Source of the DNA: Campylobacter ornithocola | GTDB lineage: Bacteria; Campylobacterota; Campylobacteria; Campylobacterales; Campylobacteraceae | Assembly: GCF_013201605.1 (NCBI RefSeq) | Contig: NZ_CP053848.1 | Location: 744,001 to 808,000, forward strand | DNA: 64,000 nucleotides | Direction of reading: 5' to 3' | Notes under the pieces: generated by a model | Seen by the model: only the letters and a program-made list of their open reading frames with translations | What the model was told of the DNA's origin: nothing | Database searches by the model: none | Shown: positions 1-9,589 of the stretch, piece after piece | Layout: every line of letters begins with the position of its first letter | How positions within the stretch are numbered: the stretch's first letter is position 1 | Position numbers and translations under genes: made by a program

Positions 1-72
1 ATTAATGAAATATCAGCTAGTTTTTTTATAAATTTACAGCTGTTAGTTAATTAAAGATATTAATATTAATCT

Positions 73-2697
73 TTGAAAGGATATTTTAGTCTAAAGTCAC
101 ATTGCACCCTATGGGGGGGGGGGAACGATAATTTTCGTTTTAACTTACACTCTTTAAGTTTAAATCTTTTTAAATCTTATAAACATTCTAAACTTTTAAA
201 ACTTTCTTTACTAACTATTTTATCACTAAGTTCTTTAAATGCAGCCACACAAGCTACTTATGATAATACTTTAAAAGCTTATGTTATTAAAAAACATGGT
301 TTTAATGATGAAAGTGTATATGATAATACTAATGATACTTATAAGTTTTTAAATGGTAAAAACTTCTATGGTCAATTAGCTACTAATAAAAATCTTTCTA
401 ATATCACTTTAATCTATGATAATCCCAAATCAAAACATATGAACTTTAGTGATATGAGATTAAAACAAGAAATACTTACTCCAAATATAAAAGAAGATAT
501 CTTTGTAGTAAATGGCTTTCATGGAGCATATTCTGCTAATAATAGCATTAATCAAATAAGCTATATACCTTTTTTAGTTTCAGCTTATACCTTTAATGCT
601 AAAGCTAATAATAATACCCTAACATTAAAAGCAGGAGAATTATCTTCTATATATTATTTAAAACCTACTAATAAAGAAGTAATGAATCCTAAAGCTACAG
701 GTTTAGATAATAAATATAATTTTTTAATTACCCCAGCTATAGCAAGAAAGGGTGAAGCTAGTAATAATACTTTAAATTATTTAAAAGATGCTTATGTGAA
801 TATGGGTGTTGAAAACACTTATACCTTAGTTTTAAATGGTGCTCCTTATGTAGTAGGTGCTTTTGGAGTGGATGCTAATACTAATAATAATAGTGTTATA
901 TTAAACAAAGGAGTAAAGATAGACTTTCATACTACTCCTTATAGACAAGGTGCTTTAGGAGAGAGTATTTTTGATGAGAGAATGACTCATATTTTAGGTG
1001 CTATGAGCTACAATGCTAATGCTAATAAAAACAAACTCATTATAGATGGAGCTTCTTTAGTAGTTCATGGACCAAGTGGAGCTTATTCAACATCAGCTGC
1101 TACACATTTAGGTGGAGCCTTTGTTGATGTAAATAATAATCAAAACTACCAAGTTAGTGAAAACACCACCTTAATCAATGATTTAAAACTAGATTTAAGA
1201 GTAGATACTAAAAATACCCCATTAGCTTATAATGCTGTATTAAATGGAGAAATCTATGGAGGTAAGATCACTCAAGGTAATGCTCATAAAAATACTATAG
1301 AAGTTAAAGACTTACAAACCTTACTTGCTCTAAATACTAATATAGAAGTAAAAGCACTCTTAGACTTTTATGCAGGATTTGCAAGTAATGGCTATGCTAA
1401 TGATAATAAGATTAATATAAATCTTAAAAAACCTTTTGAGATTAATGCTAATTTTACTGGAGAGAATGAATTTAATCTTTATGGAGCTTATGCTAGTAAG
1501 GGTGCTAGTAGAAATAGTGTGAATATAAAAGGGGATTTAACCCAAGAAAGTGTAGTAGAAAACTATCAAGATAAAATTTCAATCACAGCAGCTAAGGTAT
1601 TAAGTGGAAAAGCAGATAATAATAAAATTAATCTAAGCTCATCTAATGTATCTATACCTTTATATATTTATGGAGTTAGTAAAACTACTTTAGATAATAA
1701 AGACTATTATGCACAAACAGCAAGTGATAATATTATTAATTTAAAAGAAGTAAAATCAGCTAGAAACCTAACCACTATTATAGAAGCAAATAATTTAGAA
1801 AAAAATACCATTAATTATGATTTAGTTCAATCTTTATCTAATGCTTCTAATATAGATAAGGGTTCTAAAATCATTTTAAGAGCTAATGAAAACGCTTTAG
1901 ATAATACTTTAAACATTAAAGATTATTCAAGTGCTGCTTATGATAATGTATATGTTATTAGTGCTAAAGAAGAAAGTGCTAATAATAATATTAGCTTTAC
2001 AAATTTAGCACTAGGTACAGCTTCTGATAAAAGAGAAGGTAGGGTATTAATTAGTGCAGGTATAGCTAAAAATACTCATGATAATTATATCCATATAGCT
2101 AATTTAAATATAGATGAGTATAAAAACAATGAAGCTATTATTATAAGTGCTTCTGGTGTATATAGTGAAAATGATAAAAGCTATAATAATACTTTATATT
2201 TAAGTGGTAATACTAATATATTTAATAATACTAAAATAGATATATTAGCAGGTAGCTTTTTACAAACCCAAACTGATAATGGTTTTACTCCAAAAGCCAT
2301 AAAGCATAAAAACAATACTAATAATCATCTTTATTTAAATACTAATATCAGTGCAAAGCTAGTAAATAACTTTGATCATTATAGCTTTATCTTAAAAGAT
2401 GATACAAAGAATTATTTAAGTGCTAATGAAGCTATTAATTTAAGTGAAAAAACTTCTATTAATGTTTATACCAACAATAATATAAAAAATAAAAGCTTTA
2501 TTCTAATGCAAAGTGAAAAAGGCTTTATAAATGAGGATAATAAACAACTAGATCAAAAAGATTTACAAAGCTTATTAGACATTATCACTAAAAACAATCA
2601 AAGCTTACATAAAAACATTAAAGCAAAGGTTCAAAAGGCTAAATACACTCTAAGTGCAAGTAAAGATGCAAAAAGCATAGTAGTGAATTTAAATTAA
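73..2697 (+). CDS. Asn-rich autotransporter-passenger-like surface protein, no beta-barrel, poly-G tract near start
   Basis: Large repetitive secreted protein of 874 residues from the TTG at 73. The N-terminus carries the FSLKSHCTLWGGG block, which I recognise from Campylobacter autotransporters, then a hydrophobic stretch ending in SLNA at about residue 57 that looks like an extended signal peptide. The rest is Asn/Lys-rich with many spaced A-x-x-NN-x-(L/I) units, as expected of a beta-helix passenger. It ends in VVNLN with no C-terminal barrel or aromatic terminal residue, so a self-transporting barrel is missing. A G11 tract at 113-123 is in frame with the whole ORF. The start is doubtful: an AAAGGA ribosome site lies at 76-81, downstream of the TTG, and no in-frame ATG/GTG/TTG follows it. 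tpsA starts 30 bp downstream. It may be an orphan passenger or a relic; no function can be assigned. Confidence 0.6.
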   Translation: MKGYFSLKSHCTLWGGGNDNFRFNLHSLSLNLFKSYKHSKLLKLSLLTILSLSSLNAATQATYDNTLKAYVIKKHGFNDESVYDNTNDTYKFLNGKNFYGQLATNKNLSNITLIYDNPKSKHMNFSDMRLKQEILTPNIKEDIFVVNGFHGAYSANNSINQISYIPFLVSAYTFNAKANNNTLTLKAGELSSIYYLKPTNKEVMNPKATGLDNKYNFLITPAIARKGEASNNTLNYLKDAYVNMGVENTYTLVLNGAPYVVGAFGVDANTNNNSVILNKGVKIDFHTTPYRQGALGESIFDERMTHILGAMSYNANANKNKLIIDGASLVVHGPSGAYSTSAATHLGGAFVDVNNNQNYQVSENTTLINDLKLDLRVDTKNTPLAYNAVLNGEIYGGKITQGNAHKNTIEVKDLQTLLALNTNIEVKALLDFYAGFASNGYANDNKININLKKPFEINANFTGENEFNLYGAYASKGASRNSVNIKGDLTQESVVENYQDKISITAAKVLSGKADNNKINLSSSNVSIPLYIYGVSKTTLDNKDYYAQTASDNIINLKEVKSARNLTTIIEANNLEKNTINYDLVQSLSNASNIDKGSKIILRANENALDNTLNIKDYSSAAYDNVYVISAKEESANNNISFTNLALGTASDKREGRVLISAGIAKNTHDNYIHIANLNIDEYKNNEAIIISASGVYSENDKSYNNTLYLSGNTNIFNNTKIDILAGSFLQTQTDNGFTPKAIKHKNNTNNHLYLNTNISAKLVNNFDHYSFILKDDTKNYLSANEAINLSEKTSINVYTNNNIKNKSFILMQSEKGFINEDNKQLDQKDLQSLLDIITKNNQSLHKNIKAKVQKAKYTLSASKDAKSIVVNLN
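113..123 (+). repeat. Poly-G contingency tract, G11
   Basis: Eleven consecutive G residues in an AT-rich genome, inside codons 14-17 of the gene starting at 73. Tracts of this length slip during replication in Campylobacter and switch genes on and off. At G11 the downstream frame is open to the TTG at 73; a one-base change would frameshift it. At G10 or G13 the ATG at 111 would instead be in frame with the downstream ORF. Confidence 0.9.
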
Positions 2698-2727
2698 AAA
2701 CAAAAATAAAAACAATAAGGATATATC

Positions 2728-5700
2728 ATGAAAGCACATCATAAACTCTCAAATCATATCATACTCTCAGGTATAACAGTATCAATGCTTTTTTCTCCAC
2801 TAATGGCTTTACCTAGTGGAGGTAAATTTACTCATGGGACTAGTGGAACTATATCTGGTCCATACTTTGATAAAAATACTGGTAAAAACACTATTGATAT
2901 CACAGGTAAAACACCAAATAAAAATAGCCATGTTATCCAATGGGGTGGTGGTTTTAGTATAAATAAGGGTGAAAGTGTAAATTTTAAAGGTCAAGGACAA
3001 AACTACCTAAACATTGCTCATGGAACAAGTAAATCTACTATAGATGGCTTATTAAATGCAAGTGGTAATAATGTCTTTTTAATCAACCCTAATGGAGTAA
3101 TCATTACTAAAAATGGAATTATCAATGCTAATCGCTTTGTGGCTTCTACTTCGTCTTTAGAAGCAACACATTTCGAGAAATTTAAAGAGCAAGGTGCTTC
3201 TTTTTCTCCTGTATTTAAACCATCTAAGGGTGGTAATGTAGTGAATATGGGTAATATTAATGCTAATAATGTATTACTTATAGGGAATAAGGTAGATATA
3301 CAAGGTGGTAGTACCAATGGTATGCATAATGCAAATACTAGTGGTGATGCTTTAAAAAGACCAAGTGGTAATACGGCTAATAAGGTTCATTTGGTAGGAA
3401 ATGAAGTTTACATACTAGCAGATGGTATTAATTCAGATTCTATTATAGCTAGTGCTTATAGTAAAGGTGCCTTACAGCAATCTACTACATCTTATTATAA
3501 TTATGGTAATAGTCTAGGTAAACTTAACTTTATTACTCAAGAATATGACAATATAGATAAAGCAAATTTAGGCGATAAAAAATTAGTAACTAAAGATAAA
3601 TTTGAAAAACATGCAACTATAGCTTCTGATATAGATTGGTGGCATTTTGCTAAGGGATGGAATGAAAATAAAAATGAAATGAGAGATTTTTTTGATACCT
3701 ATAAATTAACTAATGATGTTGATTTTGGTGGAAATCAAGGAAAAAACTATGCAAACTATTGTATAGATGGATTAGGGTGTACCAATATGATAGTAGGCTA
3801 CAATGATGCTTTTACAAAAACTTTTGATGGACAAAGGTATACACTTAAGAATATCAATATAGATACAACAAACTTAGATAATAAGCCAAAGTATGTAGGT
3901 ATATTTGGTAAAGTTGAAGGGGTTGCTTTTAAAAATATTAATGTTGATTATATGGATGGTGGGATTTTGGTAAAAAATAGTGATTATGTAGGCGGTTTTG
4001 TTGGTTTTGTAAATAATGGCAATTTTGAAAATATTTTTTTAAAAAATATAAAAAATATTAACAATAATGGTAACTACGCTCATTCTTTTAATGCAACAGG
4101 AGGGTTTGCTGGAGCAATAGATAATGGAATATTTTCGAATATTTCTTTAAACAATATTCGAAATATCAATAGCAATCATAGTGTTGATAATGGTAATATT
4201 GATAATTCAACAGGAGGGTTTGCTGGAGTTATAACGGGGAAAGGAAGTTATTCAAATATCTCTTTAAATAACATAGGAAATATTAGTGGTATTACTAAAA
4301 GCACTTATAAATATGCAGTTTCTGGTAGTCAAGTGGGTGGTTTTGTAGGAGAAGCAGAGGTGCTAGAAGAACAATTTTTATATTCAAATATCTCTTTAAA
4401 TAATATAGGAAATATTAGTGGTAGTAGTTATAGTCGTGAAAGTTATACATCTATAGGTGGTTTTGTTGGTCAAACCTCTAGTATAATGGAGGTTATTTAT
4501 TCAAATATTTCCTTAGATGGTATAAAAAATATTATTGGCAATAGTAATATCTATGATAGTGGTTATGGTTTTAATCATACAGGTGGTTTTATCGGATTTT
4601 TTAGCGGATATTATATTTTTTCAAATATCTCTTTAAATAATATAGGAAATATTAGTGGTAGTGGTAGTAATAGTTATAATCGTGAAAGTTATTCAGATGT
4701 AGGTGGTTTTGCTGGGTATATTAGTAAAGGTCAATCGCATTTTAAGAATGTCTATGTCAATATAAAATTTAATAATGGTAATGATAATTATGGAAAATTC
4801 TTTGGAGGTGCTAATAGGTTTAGTGATGTTGAATATACTTTTAACAACATCCACATCTACCACCATGAAAACGATTTAACCAACGCAACTGCCGATCAAG
4901 CTTACTGGAATGATTTTAATAAAAATGGTTATGTTTCAGATAAAATAAACATTCACACCTATAATGATAATACTCAAGAAAGTGTTTATAAAGACTTTTT
5001 ATCTAAGGCAAATACTATAGAAAAACCTAATATAACACCACCATCTAATCCAACAGATCCTACTAATCCAAGTAATCCTGATGTTGTTTTAGGTAGTGAT
5101 GATGTAATTAGCAAAGAAGATTTAAACCAATGGCTTGATGAAATATTTGCAGGAAATTACTGGGTAGATATAAAAGATCTTGATAAAATTCATGGCCTAA
5201 ATGAAAGTATCATTCAAAGTATATCTTTCTTAGAAGCTTTATATGGTCAAGAAGGTATGAAAGATATATTGGAAAAATTCCATAATGATTATAAAACAGC
5301 TTATTCTAAGTATGAGGAATTTAAAAACAATAAAGCAGAACTTTTAGCTTTTATCAATGAAAAGTTAAAACCTTTAGTAGAACACTCTAATAATTCTCTA
5401 AAACAACTACTAACCAAACAAAAAGAACTTGATAGTGTTGTTAAAGCTTATAATGCTTATGTAGAATTAATCAATAAAGGTTTAGCAAGTAAAAATGATC
5501 AAGAATTTAAAACCTTAGAAAATAAATTAAATTCTTTAATGAGTGAAAGTCAAATTCTAGCTAATAGTATTTCTAATAATCAAATGCTATTAGAAAAATG
5601 GCAAGGAAAAACAAATACTGATTCTAATGGTCATTTTACTATCAAAGGTGCCTTTGCTAATGCTATATTAAATACAAATCCTGACTTAAAAGAAATAACT

Positions 5701-5922
5701 GGAGATGGTGGAAGTATAGATGATCCAAACAGACCAGAACTTCCCGCAACAGATCTAACCTTCGAACAAACTGCTTCACTTAATCTAATAGGTAATAATA
5801 GCTTAGAAGAAGAGGAAGAACAAGAAGAAATAGAAGAAGCTTCTATGAATCAAAAAGGTAAAACCTGCATAGTAAGTGATAATTATAAAACTATGAATCC
5901 TTGTGTGGTTGGAGGATTATAA
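2728..5922 (+). CDS. TpsA: two-partner-secretion adhesin with filamentous-haemagglutinin N-terminal domain
   Basis: 1064-residue exoprotein. After a signal peptide (cleavage near residue 27, MALPSGG) comes a TPS secretion domain with the diagnostic NPNG motif at residues 120-123, needed for recognition by a TpsB pore. Residues about 420-665 hold six to seven units of GGF(V/A)G plus SNISLNNIGNIS, a beta-helix-type repeat. A Pro/Asn/Asp-rich linker (about 770-790) leads to a charged helical, probably coiled-coil segment (about 800-970). An acidic Glu-rich patch precedes the C-terminus, where Cys1047 and Cys1059 are separated by 11 residues. Such a terminal Cys pair resembles the disulfide anchor of HMW1 and CdrA adhesins (known family behaviour; inferred here). 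AAGGAT precedes the ATG. The cognate TpsB is the next gene. Confidence 0.85.
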   Translation: MKAHHKLSNHIILSGITVSMLFSPLMALPSGGKFTHGTSGTISGPYFDKNTGKNTIDITGKTPNKNSHVIQWGGGFSINKGESVNFKGQGQNYLNIAHGTSKSTIDGLLNASGNNVFLINPNGVIITKNGIINANRFVASTSSLEATHFEKFKEQGASFSPVFKPSKGGNVVNMGNINANNVLLIGNKVDIQGGSTNGMHNANTSGDALKRPSGNTANKVHLVGNEVYILADGINSDSIIASAYSKGALQQSTTSYYNYGNSLGKLNFITQEYDNIDKANLGDKKLVTKDKFEKHATIASDIDWWHFAKGWNENKNEMRDFFDTYKLTNDVDFGGNQGKNYANYCIDGLGCTNMIVGYNDAFTKTFDGQRYTLKNINIDTTNLDNKPKYVGIFGKVEGVAFKNINVDYMDGGILVKNSDYVGGFVGFVNNGNFENIFLKNIKNINNNGNYAHSFNATGGFAGAIDNGIFSNISLNNIRNINSNHSVDNGNIDNSTGGFAGVITGKGSYSNISLNNIGNISGITKSTYKYAVSGSQVGGFVGEAEVLEEQFLYSNISLNNIGNISGSSYSRESYTSIGGFVGQTSSIMEVIYSNISLDGIKNIIGNSNIYDSGYGFNHTGGFIGFFSGYYIFSNISLNNIGNISGSGSNSYNRESYSDVGGFAGYISKGQSHFKNVYVNIKFNNGNDNYGKFFGGANRFSDVEYTFNNIHIYHHENDLTNATADQAYWNDFNKNGYVSDKINIHTYNDNTQESVYKDFLSKANTIEKPNITPPSNPTDPTNPSNPDVVLGSDDVISKEDLNQWLDEIFAGNYWVDIKDLDKIHGLNESIIQSISFLEALYGQEGMKDILEKFHNDYKTAYSKYEEFKNNKAELLAFINEKLKPLVEHSNNSLKQLLTKQKELDSVVKAYNAYVELINKGLASKNDQEFKTLENKLNSLMSESQILANSISNNQMLLEKWQGKTNTDSNGHFTIKGAFANAILNTNPDLKEITGDGGSIDDPNRPELPATDLTFEQTASLNLIGNNSLEEEEEQEEIEEASMNQKGKTCIVSDNYKTMNPCVVGGL
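3991..4720 (+). repeat. In-frame tandem-like repeats in tpsA (GGFxG / SNISLNNIGNIS units)
   Basis: Roughly 120-bp degenerate units. The best-conserved core begins TCAAATATCTCTTTAAATAA and recurs near 4252, 4383 and 4621, with weaker copies near 4024, 4133 and 4501. Each encodes a G-rich turn followed by an Asn/Ile-rich strand. Near-identical DNA in three copies makes recombinational loss or gain of units plausible. Confidence 0.8.
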
Positions 5923-5927
5923 ACACT

Positions 5928-5953
5928 TTGCTAGGATATAACTATCCTAGCAA
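5928..5953 (+). other. Perfect 11-bp hairpin between tpsA and tpsB
   Basis: TTGCTAGGATA and its exact reverse complement are separated by the 4-nt loop TAAC, starting 5 nt after the tpsA stop. No T-run follows, so it is not a typical intrinsic terminator. It may protect the tpsA mRNA 3' end or reduce read-through into tpsB, which starts 117 nt beyond the hairpin. Confidence 0.7.
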
Positions 5954-6069
5954 TAATAATGAGTATGAATAAATACTTGCATTAAACAATATTGTGATTA
6001 ATCTATACAAATATAAAAGCCAAATTAAGAAAAAAATAAATAAAAATAAAAAATTAAGGAAAAACCATT

Positions 6070-8109
6070 ATGAAAAAACTCTTATTTACTACTATAGCAA
6101 TTAGTTCTTTAGTCTATGCTAATAATAATGAAGGTTCTATTATCATAGCTAAAAATGATATAGAAAAGGTTATAGAATTATCCCCTGATAAAAACCTCCC
6201 TCAAAACAAAGCCATAAAAGAAAATCTAAAAACCAAAGATGATTATGAAAAAGCCCAAGAAGCTAAAAAGGTTTTAGAAGAAAAAAAAGAACAATTAAAA
6301 GAAAAACTAAGACAAGAAGAGGAAGCTAGTAATAATCAAACTAATTTAACTAATACTAGTTCTACTAATGATAATACTAATAAAAAAACTAATAACACTA
6401 TTAACTCAAATAAAGAAGTTAATACTAGTGCAAAAGATAATACCGACAACACAACCGATAAAGAAAACAATACTAATATAAATACTACTACTAATGAAAA
6501 AACTAACAATACTAGTAAAGAAAATAATACCAACACAGCTAATAATACAACTAACACTAACTCAAACAATCAAACCACTAATACAAGCAATATAAATAAT
6601 TCTACTAACTCCACTACAAAGCCTATGATTAAATATCACTTTGTTCTTACTAATAAAAACACTAGCTTTAAAAAGCTAGGTATTAAAGAAGAAGATTTAC
6701 AAAGCTTAGTGAGTGAGTTTAATGCTAAAAGATTTAGCTTGCAAGATTTACAAGATATATCTAATATCATTGCTTATTATTTTCAAGTTAATGGCTATCC
6801 TGCAGCAACAGCTTATATTCCTCAACAAGAATTTGATGGAAAAAATATTCAAATTAATATTTCTTTAGGAGTATTAGGCAAATATATAATAAAAAATAAA
6901 ACTACTATAAAAGATCACTTCATAGAAAGTAAGCTTAATGAAAAAATCAAAGGTAAAATCATCTCTACTAAATTAATAGAAGATAGTGTGTATAAAGTCA
7001 ATGAAATGTATGGACTAAATACCCTAGCAGGTTTACAAGCAGGAGAGAATGTAGGAGAAACTGATATACTTATAGAAGTAGAACCTGATACTAAGGCTAA
7101 TGTATTATTATATAGTGATAATTATGGTATTAAGAGTGCAGGAGAATATAGAGCTGGTATTAGTATGGGATTTAATTCTATATTAAATATGGGAGATTAT
7201 TATAATTTTTACTTACAATCAAGTGATGAAAAACAAATCAACTATGGAGCTAGTTATACTTTCTTTTTAGGAAATTTAAAAATTACTCCAAGTATTTCTC
7301 AAGGATCTTATTCTTTAGGTGGAGATTATAAAGAAGTTGGCTTTAGTGGTACTTCTAGAAATTTTGGTATAGACTTTTCTTATCCTGTATGGATAAATAC
7401 AAATTCATCTTTATACTTTACTTCTAGTATTTATCATAAGATATTAAAAGATGAACCTTTTTCAAATATATTTGATGATTATAGTATAGATAAACATTCT
7501 AATGTAGGTAGTATGGGTTTAGAAGGTTTATTTAGAGGCTTTGAAAATAATACCCTAAGTTATAGTGCTAAGATAAGTATAGGTAAAGTTAATGATGATG
7601 GCACTACTATATTTGGAGATACATCTAAAAGTGATGGTAATGGCTTTGGTTGGTTTAGAAAACTCAATGCTAGTTTGAATAATTATTATAGTATTAATGA
7701 ATACATTACTCATACTTTAAATATAAACTATCAAAAGGTATTAGGGAATTTTGAACTAGATTCTTCTGAAAGTTCATCTTTAGGTGGAGCTTATGGAGTA
7801 AGAGCTTATGATAATGGAGAAGGTGATGGAGATAATACCATAGTAGCTAACTTTGGTATAAGAATAAATATACCAAATACGAATTTTTATTTTACACCTT
7901 TTTATGATATAGGTTATGCTTGGTATGAAAAAGACTCAGGAAGTAGATTAGCAGATGAGCATTTTTTAGATGCAGTGGGTTTACAAATACTTTATAATAA
8001 GAATAATGCATATTATATAAAACTTGATGCAGCAAGAGCATTACATCAGTATAAATACGATGATGATCATAGAATGAAATTATATTTAAGTGGTGGGGTG
8101 TATTTTTGA
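6070..8109 (+). CDS. TpsB: outer-membrane two-partner-secretion transporter (ShlB/FhaC/HecB family) with Asn/Thr-rich linker
   Basis: 679-residue Omp85-superfamily pore that should export TpsA across the outer membrane. Order: signal peptide (1-17), charged helical segment (about 24-86), Asn/Thr linker (87-184, about two thirds N+T by my count), two POTRA-like domains (about 188-265 and 266-335), then a beta-barrel ending in the aromatic residue of GGVYF. The conserved barrel-lumen motif is present as GVRAY in the segment GGAYGVRAYDNGE; many TpsB proteins have VRAY or VRGY. In FhaC an N-terminal helix plugs the pore through a much shorter linker, so the linker here is unusual. AAGGAAA precedes the ATG. 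It follows tpsA after a 147-nt gap. Confidence 0.88.
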   Translation: MKKLLFTTIAISSLVYANNNEGSIIIAKNDIEKVIELSPDKNLPQNKAIKENLKTKDDYEKAQEAKKVLEEKKEQLKEKLRQEEEASNNQTNLTNTSSTNDNTNKKTNNTINSNKEVNTSAKDNTDNTTDKENNTNINTTTNEKTNNTSKENNTNTANNTTNTNSNNQTTNTSNINNSTNSTTKPMIKYHFVLTNKNTSFKKLGIKEEDLQSLVSEFNAKRFSLQDLQDISNIIAYYFQVNGYPAATAYIPQQEFDGKNIQINISLGVLGKYIIKNKTTIKDHFIESKLNEKIKGKIISTKLIEDSVYKVNEMYGLNTLAGLQAGENVGETDILIEVEPDTKANVLLYSDNYGIKSAGEYRAGISMGFNSILNMGDYYNFYLQSSDEKQINYGASYTFFLGNLKITPSISQGSYSLGGDYKEVGFSGTSRNFGIDFSYPVWINTNSSLYFTSSIYHKILKDEPFSNIFDDYSIDKHSNVGSMGLEGLFRGFENNTLSYSAKISIGKVNDDGTTIFGDTSKSDGNGFGWFRKLNASLNNYYSINEYITHTLNINYQKVLGNFELDSSESSSLGGAYGVRAYDNGEGDGDNTIVANFGIRINIPNTNFYFTPFYDIGYAWYEKDSGSRLADEHFLDAVGLQILYNKNNAYYIKLDAARALHQYKYDDDHRMKLYLSGGVYF

Positions 8110-8139
8110 AATTTAAAACTTTAAAATATAAACTATAAC

Positions 8140-8150
8140 TTTGCTATAAT
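8140..8150 (+). promoter_or_regulatory. Extended -10 promoter for the RCK_C gene/aroB operon
   Basis: TTTGCTATAAT, with TGC before TATAAT at 8145-8150, matches the extended -10 of the Campylobacter sigma70 consensus. It lies 25 nt before the ATG at 8176, which is preceded by AGAGG. Confidence 0.65.
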
Positions 8151-8175
8151 TATATTTTGTATTTTAGAGGTATAA

Positions 8176-9582
8176 ATGAATAAAATTTTATTATTAGCTG
8201 ATGGAGTTTATGCGAAAGATTTTTTAAAGAAAATTCATAACAATAAAACCTTCAAAGAATCTTTGAGTGTTGTTTATTATAATGATGAGAGCGTGGATTT
8301 AAGCTTAGCAAATGAACAAATCTCTTTTTATAAGTTTGATCCTACGAGTTTAGTTAAGTTAGAAAATTTGCTAAAGGAAAATTTCCATCAAGCTATTATT
8401 TATATGCAAGAAGAAAATGATATGTTAGCTTGCTATAAAAACTTAAGAAAATTACACCCAAGATTAAATATAGTTATTATGGATTTGTGGAATACGCAAA
8501 TTGATGATAATTTTTGCGAAGTAATTAATATTTATGATACTTTAAACACAAGATTAGCAGGATGTTTGGATAATATGCCATCAACTGCTCAATTTATAGG
8601 GCTTGGGCAAGGTGAGATAATGGAGGTTAGAATTCCTGCAGGGTCAAGCTTTGCTTATAGACATATAAGCTCTATTAGCCAAAAACGCTTCAAAATTGTA
8701 ATGGTTTATAGGAATAATGAATTTATTCTAGCAAGACCTGGGCTTATTTTAATGCCAAATGATAGTATTTTAATCGTAGGTGATCCTAAGGTTTTGCAAA
8801 GTGTTTTTACAAACATCAAAACAAGTCTTGGCCGTTTTCCATCACCTTTTGGAGATAACATACTTTGTATTATAGATATGAAGAAAATGAGTGAGTTTGC
8901 TATAGAAAAACTCATTTTTGCAAGTTTACTTTTACATATAAGAATCAATAGTAAAAAGCTTTATTTTAAAGTGATTAATCCCACCTTAACTCCTATGTAT
9001 TACAAACTTAAAGCTTTGTATAAAAATAGTACTGAAGTAATATTTGACTATAAAAGTACTAATATAAGAAACATTAAGTCTTTCGTGGAAAATACCAGCA
9101 TAGGTTTAATGGTGGTAGAAGATTATCTTTTTGAAAAAGAAAAAAATTTTCTTTTTACTTTAAAAATACCGGTATTAAAAGCTGGTAAAGGAGATTTTGC
9201 TGATTTAAAATCTTCAGTGGTTTTAAGTTCAAATTTTGAAGATGTAGAGGGTATTGCTTCTATTATGCTTGATCTTAATAAACAAATTCAACTAAGTCTT
9301 GCTTTGTATTACTATGCTTTAAAATTAAACAAGGCAGAAATTTTTGAATATCATCAATACTTTGAAAGTCTTTCAAAACTTCATGATGAAAAGTTACTCT
9401 TAATAGAAGAAAAAGAACATAATCCTATCAATAAATTTTCTTATAAGCAAAATATATTGCATTTTGTACCATTTAATGAGAAAATTCTAGGAAATAATTT
9501 CAATAAAATTTTAAAAACAGACTTAAATACGATATATTATAAGATGAATAAAAATTATCAGTTATTTATACCATCATTGTGA
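8176..9582 (+). CDS. COG3400-type protein with TrkA C-terminal (RCK_C) domain
   Basis: 468 residues, no signal peptide or membrane segment. The N-terminal 130 residues look like a degenerate Rossmann-type RCK_N fold ([16 protein letters not shown]). Residues about 145-215 match a TrkA_C/RCK_C domain ([10 protein letters not shown] ... [19 protein letters not shown]), a ligand-sensing module usually linked to potassium channels or transporters. The C-terminal half is unassigned. It is first in a run with aroB and a mechanosensitive channel, an arrangement I recall from Helicobacter and C. jejuni, so a role in ion or osmotic sensing is plausible. The exact partner and ligand are unknown. Confidence 0.7.
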   Translation: MNKILLLADGVYAKDFLKKIHNNKTFKESLSVVYYNDESVDLSLANEQISFYKFDPTSLVKLENLLKENFHQAIIYMQEENDMLACYKNLRKLHPRLNIVIMDLWNTQIDDNFCEVINIYDTLNTRLAGCLDNMPSTAQFIGLGQGEIMEVRIPAGSSFAYRHISSISQKRFKIVMVYRNNEFILARPGLILMPNDSILIVGDPKVLQSVFTNIKTSLGRFPSPFGDNILCIIDMKKMSEFAIEKLIFASLLLHIRINSKKLYFKVINPTLTPMYYKLKALYKNSTEVIFDYKSTNIRNIKSFVENTSIGLMVVEDYLFEKEKNFLFTLKIPVLKAGKGDFADLKSSVVLSSNFEDVEGIASIMLDLNKQIQLSLALYYYALKLNKAEIFEYHQYFESLSKLHDEKLLLIEEKEHNPINKFSYKQNILHFVPFNEKILGNNFNKILKTDLNTIYYKMNKNYQLFIPSL

Positions 9583-9589
9583 GAAAGTA

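Noticed and set aside
3991-4720. Regularly spaced repeats that could suggest a CRISPR array
   Set aside because: Repeats are in frame with tpsA, degenerate, and encode a consistent protein unit; spacing varies and spacers are also coding.
6336-6569. 77-codon minus-strand ORF, Leu/Val-rich and membrane-protein-like
   Set aside because: It is the antisense of the Asn/Thr codon repeat in tpsB; AAT/ACT repeats read backwards give hydrophobic codons. No ribosome site.
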